Assembly (NCBI RefSeq): GCF_013403955.1
Contig: NZ_JABFDG010000001.1
Span: forward strand, 1,302,001 to 1,366,000
Reading direction: 5' to 3'
Length of the DNA stretch: 64,000 nucleotides
DNA from: Winogradskyella vidalii
GTDB lineage: Bacteria; Bacteroidota; Bacteroidia; Flavobacteriales; Flavobacteriaceae
The translations under genes were made by a program, and so were the position numbers. Of this stretch, positions 17,736-25,284 are shown in pieces; position 1 is the stretch's first letter, and each line of letters begins with the position of its first letter. Below the pieces are notes generated by a model. It ran no database searches, was not told the origin of the DNA, and saw only the letters and a program-made list of their open reading frames with translations.

Positions 17736-18533
17736 ATGAGTTTAACAGAGATTTTAGGTTATTTTGGCGCTTTATTTATAGGTATAGTTCTAGGGTTAAT
17801 TGGAGGCGGTGGCTCTATTTTAACAGTACCTATTTTAGTATATTTACTTACTATTAATCCTGTAACGGCTACAGCATACTCCTTATTTGTAGTCGGGGCT
17901 TCTTCTTTGGTGGGTGCCATTAAAAATATGCAAAAAGGATTAGTGGACTACAAAACTGCATTTTCATTTGCTATACCAGCAGTTACTGTGGTGTTTTTAA
18001 CACGTAGATTTTTAGTGCCTGCCATTCCTAATGTGTTATGGACAATTGATGATTTTGAATTAACTAAAAACATTGCAATAATGTTGTTTTTTGCTTTGTT
18101 AATGCTTTTTTCTTCTTATTCAATGATTACATCTCAATCTTTAACTAACGCGGTTTCTCAAAAAAGACCAAGTTATAAATTATTAGTTTTACAAGCTGTT
18201 ATTATTGGTGTTGTTACTGGTTTGGTAGGAGCAGGAGGAGGATTTTTAATTATTCCGGCTTTGGTGTTATTAGCTAAAATTCCAATAAAACGTGCTGTCG
18301 CAACTTCGTTATTAATTATAGCCATCAACTCTTTAATAGGCTTTACAGGAGATATTATTAATACATCTGTGAATTGGTCTTTTTTATTAATTTTTACTTT
18401 TATTTCAATTTTAGGAATTTTCTTAGGGATGTATTTATCTAATTATATCGCAGGAAAAAATTTAAAAAAAGGTTTTGGTTGGTTTGTTCTTTTAATGGGG
18501 AGTTATATTCTGTTTAAAGAATTATTTAATTAG
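17736..18533 (+). CDS. TauE/SafE-family permease
   Basis: A 265-residue inner-membrane protein with about eight helices in two homologous halves. Each half opens with a glycine-rich signature: GIVLGLIGGGGSILTVPILVYLL near the N terminus and GVVTGLVGAGGGFLIIPALVLL near residue 165. That repeat is diagnostic of the TauE/SafE/YfcA anion permease family, which moves sulfite, sulfoacetate, thiosulfate and other organo- or oxo-sulfur anions. The ATG at 17736 is preferred to a TTG at 17727 because the latter sits inside the -7 box. The gene is monocistronic and carries operator site 1, which it shares with the peroxiredoxin, SQR and SoxB-like operons; a sulfur-anion exporter is the likely role. Confidence 0.85.
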   Translation: MSLTEILGYFGALFIGIVLGLIGGGGSILTVPILVYLLTINPVTATAYSLFVVGASSLVGAIKNMQKGLVDYKTAFSFAIPAVTVVFLTRRFLVPAIPNVLWTIDDFELTKNIAIMLFFALLMLFSSYSMITSQSLTNAVSQKRPSYKLLVLQAVIIGVVTGLVGAGGGFLIIPALVLLAKIPIKRAVATSLLIIAINSLIGFTGDIINTSVNWSFLLIFTFISILGIFLGMYLSNYIAGKNLKKGFGWFVLLMGSYILFKELFN

Positions 18534-18587
18534 ATAAATTCATATTTCTAACATTTCTACTACTTGTATTTTTTATTTAAGGTTTTC

Positions 18588-18632
18588 TGTAACATTAGTT
18601 ACTGGGTAATAGCTCTGGGCTTAGTAACTTTA
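18588..18632 (+). promoter_or_regulatory. CRP/FNR-type operator (site 2) and -7-like box
   Basis: TGTAAC-ATTA-GTTACT (18588-18603) lies 21 bp before TAACTTTA (18625-18632), a one-mismatch -7 box. The predicted transcript would start near 18636 and run ~360 bases before the first gene, at 18997. Confidence 0.6.
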
Positions 18633-18633
18633 A

Positions 18634-18996
18634 AATTATATGAATTTTAGCCAGTAGGCCTCTATTTTTTATCCAACATAGGATTTAAATTAAAATCTGA
18701 TTGTGATTTTAAGCAACGATAAATAAAAGCAGAGGTAATAAATATATAGGTCATTTAAATCTATAAAATCTTCATTTTTTTCTATAAAATTTCTACAAAA
18801 ATCAGTAAATTTAATAGCAATAAATAAAGACAAAGCACTCTGATTTTATAGCATGTTTTATAGTTTAAAAAGGAGGTTATTTGTTTTCGGGTAAAATCCT
18901 GTAAATAATAGGTAGTATGATTTTTAAAGTGGAATTCACTTAAAAAAACGTAATTCTCTTATTTAAGATTTTAGACTGCTTATTAAATATAAAAGA
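18634..18996. other. Long gene-free leader
   Basis: About 360 bases of AT-rich sequence with no credible gene lie between operator site 2 and the ATG at 18997. A five-codon ORF starts at 18640. A short inverted repeat (AAGTG-GAATT-CACTT, 18927-18941) flanked by T and A tracts lies near the end and could be an operator or hairpin. Confidence 0.4.
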
Positions 18997-19254
18997 ATGA
19001 AGACTTCAGTGATAGTTCAAAATTTAAAATATAAGGCTAGCATACATGTTATTGAGTCCAAGTTAAGAGAATTTGATTTTATTTCGGACTTAAATGTTAA
19101 TGTAAAAGAAGGTAAAGTAACATTTAATTATACGAGTAATATGAATGCGATAAAAGTAAAAGAGCGATTAAAAGATTTAGGCTATCCTTCTATTGGAGAT
19201 GATAACACGTTTGCGTTAAGAGTAAAATCTCTTTTAAATTGTGTAGCAGGATAA
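18997..19254 (+). CDS. HMA-like small protein lacking the CxxC motif
   Basis: An 85-residue soluble protein with a ferredoxin-like beta-alpha-beta-beta-alpha-beta pattern: SVIVQNLKYKASIHVIESKLREFDFISDLNVNVKEGKVTFNYTS, then a second helix and GYPSIG. This is the layout of heavy-metal-associated (HMA) domains, but the metal-binding MxCxxC is replaced by VQNLKYKAS, so it should not bind copper in the usual way. A lone Cys sits near the C terminus (LLNCVAG). It lies 18 bases before the cytochrome gene and probably shares its transcript. The role is unknown. Confidence 0.65.
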   Translation: MKTSVIVQNLKYKASIHVIESKLREFDFISDLNVNVKEGKVTFNYTSNMNAIKVKERLKDLGYPSIGDDNTFALRVKSLLNCVAG

Positions 19255-19272
19255 CTTTATAAATAATTAGAT

Positions 19273-20271
19273 ATGAAAAAATTAATCTTATTAACCTTAC
19301 TCGTAGTATTTGCCTTTAGTTGTAATGATAAAAAAAAGAAAGACGAATCTAAATTAGAAAAGCAGAGTTTAGCCAACAAGCATCCTGGAAAAAAATTAAT
19401 GGAAACCAACTGTTATCTATGTCATAGTCCAACAGCAAGTGAAACCGATAGAATAGGACCGCCAATGGTGGCTATAAAACGGCATTATATAAGCAAAAAC
19501 ACCACTAAGGCGGACTTTGTTGCGGCCATGCAAACTTGGATTGAAAATCCAAACATAGACGATGCAAAAATGCCAGGTGCGGTAAAGCGTTTTGGTGTGA
19601 TGCCTTACCAACATTATCCAGAAGAAACCATTGCTCAAATTTCAGACTACATGTACGATTTTGAAATAGATCAACCCAATTGGTTTGAAGCGCATTATAA
19701 CGAAGCGCGCAGAAATGGTAACAGACAGGTGCAAAGAGAACAGAAACGCCAAGGTAGCTCAGTAGTCCAAACAAATTTTGAAAACTTGCCTTATGGTGAA
19801 CGTGGTTTAAAGTATGCACTAACGACTAAAGCGGTATTAGGAAAAAATTTAATGGGAACAATTCAGCGTAAAGGCGTTTTAGAAGCTTTAGCATTTTGTA
19901 ATGTAAAAGCCTATCCATTAACAGATAGCATGGCTGTGGTACATAAGGCTGTCATTAAACGTGTGACTGATAAGCCCAGAAATTCTAATAATAAAGCTAA
20001 TGCGGAAGAATTAGAGTACTTAAATGAATTTAAACACGTAATTGCAAACAACCAAGAGCCGCAACCCTTAGTAAAAGAATTGGATGATAAAGTGAAAGTT
20101 TATTATCCAATAACGACTAATAACATGTGTCTGCAATGTCATGGAAAACCCAACGAAACATTGAAGCAATCAACCCTAACAAATATTAAGAGGTTATACC
20201 CTATGGATCAAGCAATAGGTTATGATATTAATCAGGTTAGAGGGATTTGGAGTATTACATTTAATAAATAA
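19273..20271 (+). CDS. Diheme cytochrome c lipoprotein with DUF3365 domain
   Basis: A 332-residue exported lipoprotein. The lipobox is FAFSC (C17). The first heme site is C47-x-x-C50-H51 (NCYLCH) in a class I cytochrome c domain (about 35-120), with Met ligand candidates around MPGAVKRFGVMPY. The second half (about 160-332) reads like a DUF3365/Tll0287-type domain with its own C286-x-x-C289-H290 (MCLQCH). It would carry electrons or sense redox state or small ligands in the periplasm. It is followed after 14 bases by thioredoxin and lies downstream of operator site 2, linking it to the sulfur/respiratory regulon. Confidence 0.82.
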   Translation: MKKLILLTLLVVFAFSCNDKKKKDESKLEKQSLANKHPGKKLMETNCYLCHSPTASETDRIGPPMVAIKRHYISKNTTKADFVAAMQTWIENPNIDDAKMPGAVKRFGVMPYQHYPEETIAQISDYMYDFEIDQPNWFEAHYNEARRNGNRQVQREQKRQGSSVVQTNFENLPYGERGLKYALTTKAVLGKNLMGTIQRKGVLEALAFCNVKAYPLTDSMAVVHKAVIKRVTDKPRNSNNKANAEELEYLNEFKHVIANNQEPQPLVKELDDKVKVYYPITTNNMCLQCHGKPNETLKQSTLTNIKRLYPMDQAIGYDINQVRGIWSITFNK

Positions 20272-20285
20272 AAATCAAGTCAGGT

Positions 20286-20579
20286 ATGAGTAAATTTTCA
20301 GAAATAATAAATCAAAATCACCCCGTTTTAGTCGATTTTTATGCCGATTGGTGTGGGCCATGTAAAATGTTGAGTCCCATTCTAAAACAGGTAAAAGATG
20401 AATTAGGAGAAGGGGTTTCAATTATTAAAATTGATGTGGATAAAAATCAAGCATTAGCTTCAAAATATCAAGTTAGAGGTGTGCCAACGATGTTATTATT
20501 TAAAAACGGTACGCAAGTTTGGCGACAGTCTGGTGTATTACAAAAAGAAGCTATTATTAATGTAATATCAAATAATTAA
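20286..20579 (+). CDS. trxA: Thioredoxin
   Basis: A 97-residue cytoplasmic thioredoxin with the standard active site WCGPCK (about residues 23-28) after VDFYADW, the conserved cis-proline in RGVPTMLLFKNG, and no signal peptide. It reduces protein disulfides and, in this context, could also reduce persulfides. It is the last gene of the HMA-like/cytochrome/thioredoxin operon and lies just ahead of the FNR-like promoter at 20636. Confidence 0.92.
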   Translation: MSKFSEIINQNHPVLVDFYADWCGPCKMLSPILKQVKDELGEGVSIIKIDVDKNQALASKYQVRGVPTMLLFKNGTQVWRQSGVLQKEAIINVISNN

Positions 20580-20635
20580 AGCAGATTATTAAAATATTAA
20601 ATCAAGCTCTTTTTTTTTTAATATTTAGAGGGTTT

Positions 20636-20680
20636 TATGATAATTATCATATTTGATTATGAACTCTCATCTTATATTTA
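20636..20680 (+). promoter_or_regulatory. FNR-like operator and -7-like box
   Basis: A 16-bp perfect palindrome TATGATAATTATCATA (20636-20651) contains TGAT-N4-ATCA, the core of the FNR/FixK consensus TTGAT-N4-ATCAA. It lies 21 bp before TATATTTA (20673-20680), the same spacing as in the TGTAAC-type sites, which again gives a centre near -40.5. Confidence 0.6.
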
Positions 20681-20697
20681 CACTTTAAATTTGTATT

Positions 20698-20892
20698 ATG
20701 ATTTTACACCACATTGCATTATATAGTTGGAATACAGGCGTAGTGATGATTGCCATTTTTGCGCTAGTTTGTATAGCCTTAGTAGGGATATTAATCAATT
20801 TTTTAATGGGTGGTAAACCTAAAGATGTATCAGAAAGTATTGATGCGTCAAACAATCTAGGTGAAGAGAATAATACAGAAAATATTAATTAA
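20698..20892 (+). CDS. Small single-helix membrane protein
   Basis: A 64-residue protein with one clear transmembrane helix (about 14-38, GVVMIAIFALVCIALVGILINFLM) followed by a basic GGKPKD turn and an acidic, Asn-rich tail. I do not recognise a family; the size and layout recall small assembly or subunit proteins of respiratory enzymes. It has its own FNR-like promoter (20636-20680) and a strong terminator right behind it (20911), so it is expressed as a single-gene transcript, probably at low oxygen. Confidence 0.6.
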   Translation: MILHHIALYSWNTGVVMIAIFALVCIALVGILINFLMGGKPKDVSESIDASNNLGEENNTENIN

Positions 20893-20910
20893 TAGCTGAT
20901 TATATTTTAA

Positions 20911-20946
20911 AAAGAGGGTAGTTTATAGTGGGCTACCCTCTTTTTT
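20911..20946 (+). terminator. Rho-independent terminator
   Basis: An 11-bp stem (AAAGAGGGTAG / CTACCCTCTTT) with an 11-base loop and a run of six T's follows the small membrane protein gene. Confidence 0.85.
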
Positions 20947-20997
20947 ATGACTGTATTTTACTTTTTTATGAGGTGCAAAACTATCTATACCTTAATA

Positions 20998-21066
20998 TTA
21001 CGTTCTGCCTTCTTTAATTGCTGTAGTTCTTACATCCGCATTACCAAATAGTGCTAATACCTTTTC
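20998..21066 (-). pseudogene. Possible 3' remnant of a gene
   Basis: Reading leftward, 22 codons without a start codon encode EKVLALFGNADVRTTAIKEGR-T before a TAA stop. The string looks protein-like (the tail of a real gene), but nothing upstream continues it. I do not recognise the parent family and chance cannot be excluded. Confidence 0.2.
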
Positions 21067-21088
21067 TTAGCACTTTTAATTTTTTAGC
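21050..21088 (+). terminator. Terminator-like hairpin
   Basis: An 8-bp perfect stem (AGTGCTAA / TTAGCACT) with a 9-base loop is followed by TTTAATTTTTT. It lies just upstream of operator site 3 and would insulate the peroxiredoxin promoter from read-through. Confidence 0.45.
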
Positions 21089-21104
21089 TAAATTATGCCG
21101 CTAC

Positions 21105-21149
21105 AGTAACTTAAGTTACATAGTTAAATTCTATTGTGTTCTATATTTG
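21105..21149 (+). promoter_or_regulatory. CRP/FNR-type operator (site 3) and -7 box, peroxiredoxin gene
   Basis: AGTAAC-TTAA-GTTACA (21105-21120; the inner 14 bases are perfectly palindromic) lies 21 bp before a perfect -7 box TATATTTG (21142-21149). The predicted start near 21153 leaves a leader of about 24 bases. Confidence 0.7.
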
Positions 21150-21176
21150 TTATAAGTTAAATTAATAATATAAGTT

Positions 21177-21902
21177 ATGAATACAAACGAAATAATAAAA
21201 GAAGAGCAAACATTTTCAATGCCAAGAATTGGAGATAAAGCACCAGAATTTAAAGCAGTAACAACACAAGGTGAGATTAATTTTCCATCCGATTATAAAG
21301 GGGAGTGGTCAATCTTATTTAGTCATCCTGCCGATTTTACACCCGTGTGTACATCAGAGTTTATGACCTTTGCACATTTGGAAGATAAATTTAAAAAAGC
21401 TAATTGTAATTTAATTGGTTTATCTATTGATGGATTGTATAGCCATATTGCATGGTTAAGAACAATTAAGGATAAAATCAAATTTAACGGCATGGAAAAC
21501 ATTGAAGTTAAGTTTCCTTTAATTGAAGATATTTCTATGGAAGTTGCTAAGAAATATGGAATGATTCAGCCAGGCGAAAGTAAAACACAAGCGGTTAGAG
21601 CGGTCTTTTTTGTCGATCCTAACGAAATCGTGAGAGCTATTATTTATTACCCACTAAGTTTAGGCCGTAATTTTGATGAGCTTTATAGAGCTTTAATAGC
21701 GATGCAAACTTCAGATAAATTTAATGTCGCAACACCTGCCGATTGGAATCCTGGTGACGATGTTATTGTTTCACCTGCAGGATCTTGCGGTGTTGCAGAA
21801 GAACGAATGACAGATACTGAAGAATTAGATTGTAAAGATTGGTTTTTCTGTACTAAGAAGCTTGATAAAGATTTAGTATTGGGCGAAATTCTTAAAAAAT
21901 AA
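21177..21902 (+). CDS. Peroxiredoxin, Prx6/1-Cys type
   Basis: A 241-residue cytoplasmic peroxiredoxin. The peroxidatic Cys lies in the PxxxTxxC signature PADFTPVCTSEF (about residues 50-61). The long C-terminal extension with RAIIYYPLSLGRN (about 153-165) and a late WNPGDDVIVSPAG is typical of the Prx6 branch. More cysteines near the C terminus (SCGVAEE, LDCKDWFFCTKK) could act as resolving residues. It reduces hydrogen peroxide, organic peroxides or peroxynitrite, and related enzymes also reduce persulfides. It has operator site 3 in front and may be read through into the persulfide dioxygenase gene, separated by a long imperfect hairpin. Confidence 0.9.
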   Translation: MNTNEIIKEEQTFSMPRIGDKAPEFKAVTTQGEINFPSDYKGEWSILFSHPADFTPVCTSEFMTFAHLEDKFKKANCNLIGLSIDGLYSHIAWLRTIKDKIKFNGMENIEVKFPLIEDISMEVAKKYGMIQPGESKTQAVRAVFFVDPNEIVRAIIYYPLSLGRNFDELYRALIAMQTSDKFNVATPADWNPGDDVIVSPAGSCGVAEERMTDTEELDCKDWFFCTKKLDKDLVLGEILKK

Positions 21903-21920
21903 AACAATTAGAGTAATATA

Positions 21921-22035
21921 CTGCTTAAAAGTTAATCAATAATTAATTAGTCAACTTGAGTACGGATTAAAAATCAGTATGAATTATATTTTTAATGGCG
22001 CTCAAAACGACATTATTTTATCAACTTTTAAGCAG
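21921..22035 (+). other. Long nested inverted repeat between peroxiredoxin and persulfide dioxygenase
   Basis: Fifteen-base arms (21921-21935 and 22021-22035) match at 14 positions. Inside are shorter nested complements (TTGAG near 21956 with CTCAA near 22000; ATTAAAAAT near 21966 with TATTTTTAAT near 22001). The right arm is followed by TTTTTT. The RNA could fold into one ~115-base hairpin acting as a terminator, processing site or small RNA. Confidence 0.45.
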
Positions 22036-22164
22036 TTTTTTAAGCAAATTAGTTCTTAGATGTAGATTTAAAAAAGTCCTCTAAAATACTGTTAAAATTA
22101 GAGCATGAAATGAAAGATTAAATTGCTTTTTTTTATCTTATAAATTATTCAAAAAAGAAAAACC

Positions 22165-23511
22165 ATGATCATCATACAATTCGAAGACAAGCCATTAGCA
22201 CATTATTCTTATGCGATTATAAGTGATAATGAAATGGCTGTTGTAGACCCATCCAGAGACCCGAAACCCTATTATCAGTTAGCAGAAAAGCACAAGGCTA
22301 AAATTGTAGCGGTTTTTGAAACGCATCCACATGCTGATTTTATTAGCAGTCACCTACAAATACATGAAGAAACCGGCGCTAAAATATTCGTTAGCAAATT
22401 GGTTGGCGCAGATTATCCTCATCAAACTTTTGATGATGGAGATACCATTAAAATAGGAAAGGTTACCTGTTCTTCAATTAATTCGCCAGGCCATTCACCT
22501 GATAGTATTACCATTATAGCAGCAGATAAAGATAACAACCACGCGATGTTTTCTGGAGATACTTTGTTTATTGGTGATGTTGGTCGACCAGATTTAAGAG
22601 AAAAAGCCGGTAACATGAAAGCTAAAAGAGAAGAATTAGCAAAACGTATGTACCACACCATGACGCATAAATTCAATCATTTACCAGATGATACAATCGT
22701 TTACCCAGCACATGGTGCAGGTTCTTTATGTGGAAAAAACATGAGTACAGATAAGTCTAGTACTTTAGGAAAAGAACGCAATGAAAATTGGGCATTTAAA
22801 AATTTAACTGAAGATCAATTTGTGGCTCATATTTTAAAAGATCAGCCATTTATTCCATCTTATTTTGGATTTAATGTAGATATTAATAAACAAGGTGCCG
22901 AAAAACTTGATTTATGTGTGGCTGTACCAGCGTTTCATTTTAAAGTGACTGATTTCAAAAATATGGAAGCTTTAATTGTTGATACGCGAAGCAAAGACGA
23001 TTTTAAAAACAACCACGTACCCAACAGTATTAATATAATTGCTGAAACCGAAGACGATAAATTTGAAACATGGTTAGGGTCTATTGTAAAACCAAATGAA
23101 GCCTTTTATTTAATCATCAATTCTATAGAAAATCGCGATAAAATGCTGTCTCGTATTGCTAAAATTGGTTACGAAAAACAATTAATTGGGTTACTAACTT
23201 TAGGTGAAACGGATTATGATGTATCTGAAATTCTTGATTTTAAGGATTTTGAAAACCATAAAAATAAGTACACTATAATTGATGTCAGAAATAAAAGTGA
23301 AGTCAACGACGGGAAAATATTTAAGGATGCTTTAGCCATTCCGCTTCATCAATTAAGAGATGCTAAAAGTGAAATTCCAACAGATAAACCAATTGTAGTG
23401 CATTGTGCCGGAGGATACAGAAGTGCAGCCGGAAGCAGTATTGTTTCAAATATTACAGGCAAAGTTGATGTGTTCGATTTAAGTGATTTAGTTACGAAAT
23501 TTCAGGATTAA
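22165..23511 (+). CDS. Persulfide dioxygenase-rhodanese fusion (MBL fold)
   Basis: A 448-residue protein. Residues 1-~240 are an ETHE1-like metallo-beta-lactamase domain: THPHADFISSH (about 53-63), SPGHSPDS and FSGDTLFIGDVGRPDL, then PAHGAGSLCG. Such domains oxidise glutathione persulfide to sulfite. A first rhodanese-like domain (about 260-350) lacks a catalytic Cys (FYLIINSIEN). A second (about 360-448) has the active loop HCAGGYRSAAG and can transfer sulfane sulfur. The protein belongs to sulfide detoxification downstream of SQR, 17 kb away, and close to TauE/SafE and the SoxB-like operon. It has no TGTAAC-type site of its own. Confidence 0.9.
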   Translation: MIIIQFEDKPLAHYSYAIISDNEMAVVDPSRDPKPYYQLAEKHKAKIVAVFETHPHADFISSHLQIHEETGAKIFVSKLVGADYPHQTFDDGDTIKIGKVTCSSINSPGHSPDSITIIAADKDNNHAMFSGDTLFIGDVGRPDLREKAGNMKAKREELAKRMYHTMTHKFNHLPDDTIVYPAHGAGSLCGKNMSTDKSSTLGKERNENWAFKNLTEDQFVAHILKDQPFIPSYFGFNVDINKQGAEKLDLCVAVPAFHFKVTDFKNMEALIVDTRSKDDFKNNHVPNSINIIAETEDDKFETWLGSIVKPNEAFYLIINSIENRDKMLSRIAKIGYEKQLIGLLTLGETDYDVSEILDFKDFENHKNKYTIIDVRNKSEVNDGKIFKDALAIPLHQLRDAKSEIPTDKPIVVHCAGGYRSAAGSSIVSNITGKVDVFDLSDLVTKFQD

Positions 23512-23524
23512 AAAGCGACAGCAA

Positions 23525-23977
23525 TTGATAGTAGAAAAGCCAACAAAAAAAGACTATATATTTGTTGTTATTCAGGTTTTGCTTTTTGTGGCATATGTGG
23601 TTCCCATTAAAATAATAGCCATAGACCTTTCGGAATGGCTAAGATATTCAGGTTTAATTATGGCTGTTATGGGATTTATATTTGGAGGTATAGCAGTGTT
23701 ACAGATAAACACAAAACTATCGCCATTTCCGACGCCAATTGCAGGTGCGAAATTGCTAACCAACGGCACTTATGCTATTGCCAGACATCCAATTTATACG
23801 AGTATTTTAGCAATCACATTAGGCTATGCGGTGTATGAAGCCTCAGTATTTAAATTAATAATTTTTCTAGCCTTAGGCTTCCTATTTTATTTTAAATCTA
23901 TTTATGAAGAACAACTTTTATTGAACACATTTTCTGAATATTCAACCTATAAAACAAAAACAAGACGATTTATTTAA
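23525..23977 (+). CDS. Isoprenylcysteine/phospholipid methyltransferase-like membrane protein
   Basis: A 150-residue membrane protein with four helices and the ICMT/PEMT-type C-terminal motif: LLTNGTYAIARHPIYTSIL (about 81-99; the RHPxY signature) and a late FYFKSIYEEQLLLNTFSEY with the acidic pair typical of the family. It probably transfers a methyl group from S-adenosylmethionine to a small lipophilic or thiol substrate. The start is uncertain: TTG at 23525 is the only plausible start near the N terminus. It follows the persulfide dioxygenase by 13 bases, so it is co-transcribed. Confidence 0.75.
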   Translation: MIVEKPTKKDYIFVVIQVLLFVAYVVPIKIIAIDLSEWLRYSGLIMAVMGFIFGGIAVLQINTKLSPFPTPIAGAKLLTNGTYAIARHPIYTSILAITLGYAVYEASVFKLIIFLALGFLFYFKSIYEEQLLLNTFSEYSTYKTKTRRFI

Positions 23978-23983
23978 TACCTT

Positions 23984-24589
23984 ATGAAGAATAATCCAGC
24001 AGAATTTTGGGACGACCGCTTTGGTAACGAAGCGTTTATTTACGGTACAGAACCCAATACATTTTTTAAAGAACAATTAGACCACTTACAAGCAGGATTT
24101 TTACTTTTACCTGCCGAAGGAGAAGGTCGTAATGCGGTGTATGCCGCAAAACAAGGTTGGACAGTTTCAGCTTTTGATATTAGTGAGAAAGGAAAAGATA
24201 AGGCGATGCTATTATCGGAGCAAAACCATGTTTCTATAGATTATAAAGTAGAAGGTGTTTTAGAATATCATAGTTCTACGCAATTTGATGTCATTGGCTT
24301 AAGCTATGTTCATTTTCCAACAGACATCCGTAAACAAGCACACCAACGCATTTTAGGATTTTTAAAAAAAGGCGGAATACTCATTTTTGAAGGCTTTGCA
24401 AAATCGCAATTAAAACATAATTCAGGAGGTCCTAAAAATGAAAACATGTTGTTTTCTCTTGAAGAGATAAAGGAAGAATTTACGGGTTTGGAATTTTCTA
24501 TATTAGAAGAACAAACGATAGCGCTTTCTGAAGGTGAATTTCATAAAGGCGCGGCCGACGTCATACGATTTGTAGGTAAAAAGTCTTAA
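23984..24589 (+). CDS. SAM-dependent methyltransferase, class I
   Basis: A 201-residue cytoplasmic methyltransferase of the TehB/thiopurine-type group. FWDDRFGNEAFIYGTEPN opens the fold, LLLPAEGEGRNAVYAAKQGW (about 37-56) is motif I (the SAM-binding GxGRN loop), and FDISEKGKDKA is the acidic motif after strand 2. LSYVHFP marks strand 4. In this family the acceptors are small thiol, selenium or tellurium compounds, which fits a location behind the persulfide dioxygenase and a membrane methyltransferase with 6 bases between them. The substrate is not known. Confidence 0.82.
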   Translation: MKNNPAEFWDDRFGNEAFIYGTEPNTFFKEQLDHLQAGFLLLPAEGEGRNAVYAAKQGWTVSAFDISEKGKDKAMLLSEQNHVSIDYKVEGVLEYHSSTQFDVIGLSYVHFPTDIRKQAHQRILGFLKKGGILIFEGFAKSQLKHNSGGPKNENMLFSLEEIKEEFTGLEFSILEEQTIALSEGEFHKGAADVIRFVGKKS

Positions 24590-24603
24590 TGTCATTAAAG
24601 AGA

Positions 24604-24646
24604 TAAAAAAAACCACATCGAGTAATAATCTCAATGCGGTTTTTTG
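24604..24646. terminator. Bidirectional terminator between convergent operons
   Basis: A long imperfect stem (AAAAAACCACATCGAG / CTCAATGCGGTTTTTT) with a 7-base loop carries an A tract on one side and a T tract on the other. It can end transcription from both the methyltransferase operon (+) and the TlpA-like operon (-). Confidence 0.8.
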
Positions 24647-24655
24647 TTTAGAGCT

Positions 24656-25273
24656 TTACTTTAAACTGTTTAGAAACTCTTTAAATTTTGAAGTGTTATA
24701 ATCTGCCATACCTTTATGTGTTAAGGCTAAATTTCCTTTAGCGTCTATAACAAAGGTGGTTGGTAATGCCGTGGATTCAAACATTTCAGGAAGGTTACTT
24801 GCGAGTTTATAAGTTGGGAAATCATAACCTTTTCGTTTATTAAAGGCTTTTGCTTTTTCAAAATCTTTGTCAAAGGACAGCATTACAAAAGCGATCTCAT
24901 CACCCATTTCTTTATGTAACTTATTAATACTTGGCATTTCAGCAACACAAGGCGGACACCACGTAGCCCAGAAATTCATGAAGATGACTTGGCCTTTTAA
25001 ATCTTCAAGCGAAACTATATTTCCCTCAATATCCATAAGTTTTAAGTTGAAATCTGCCTTTTTAGAGTTTGCCGTATCGCTTTCATCTTTATTATGACGT
25101 GCTATCGCTAATTCCTCAACATCAGGATTCATTAAACCCGTTTCTAGGAGTCCACGTTGCGCAAAGCCAATAACTTCGGTGTGTAAACCTGTAAAGTAAA
25201 GTACAGCGACAACGGCAATGAAAATCCCATTTTTAATCCACGATTTCTTTATATTCTTTTTTTCTTTAGTCAT
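24656..25273 (-). CDS. TlpA/ResA-family membrane-anchored thiol reductase
   Basis: A 205-residue protein with one N-terminal signal anchor (about 12-30) and a periplasmic thioredoxin-like domain. The active site is WATWCPPCVAEM (CxxC near residues 105-108), and the cis-proline is in ALPTTFVIDAKG. Such proteins reduce disulfides of apocytochromes or other periplasmic partners, and TlpA-like proteins such as SoxW serve thiosulfate oxidation by keeping SoxYZ reduced. It is the last gene of the SoxB-like operon, 11 bases behind it. A SoxW-like role is plausible but inferred. Confidence 0.85.
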   Translation of the reverse strand: MTKEKKNIKKSWIKNGIFIAVVAVLYFTGLHTEVIGFAQRGLLETGLMNPDVEELAIARHNKDESDTANSKKADFNLKLMDIEGNIVSLEDLKGQVIFMNFWATWCPPCVAEMPSINKLHKEMGDEIAFVMLSFDKDFEKAKAFNKRKGYDFPTYKLASNLPEMFESTALPTTFVIDAKGNLALTHKGMADYNTSKFKEFLNSLK

Positions 25274-25284
25274 AATTTTAATTT

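Noticed and set aside
18997..19254. Copper chaperone
   Set aside because: The HMA-like fold lacks the MxCxxC metal-binding loop.
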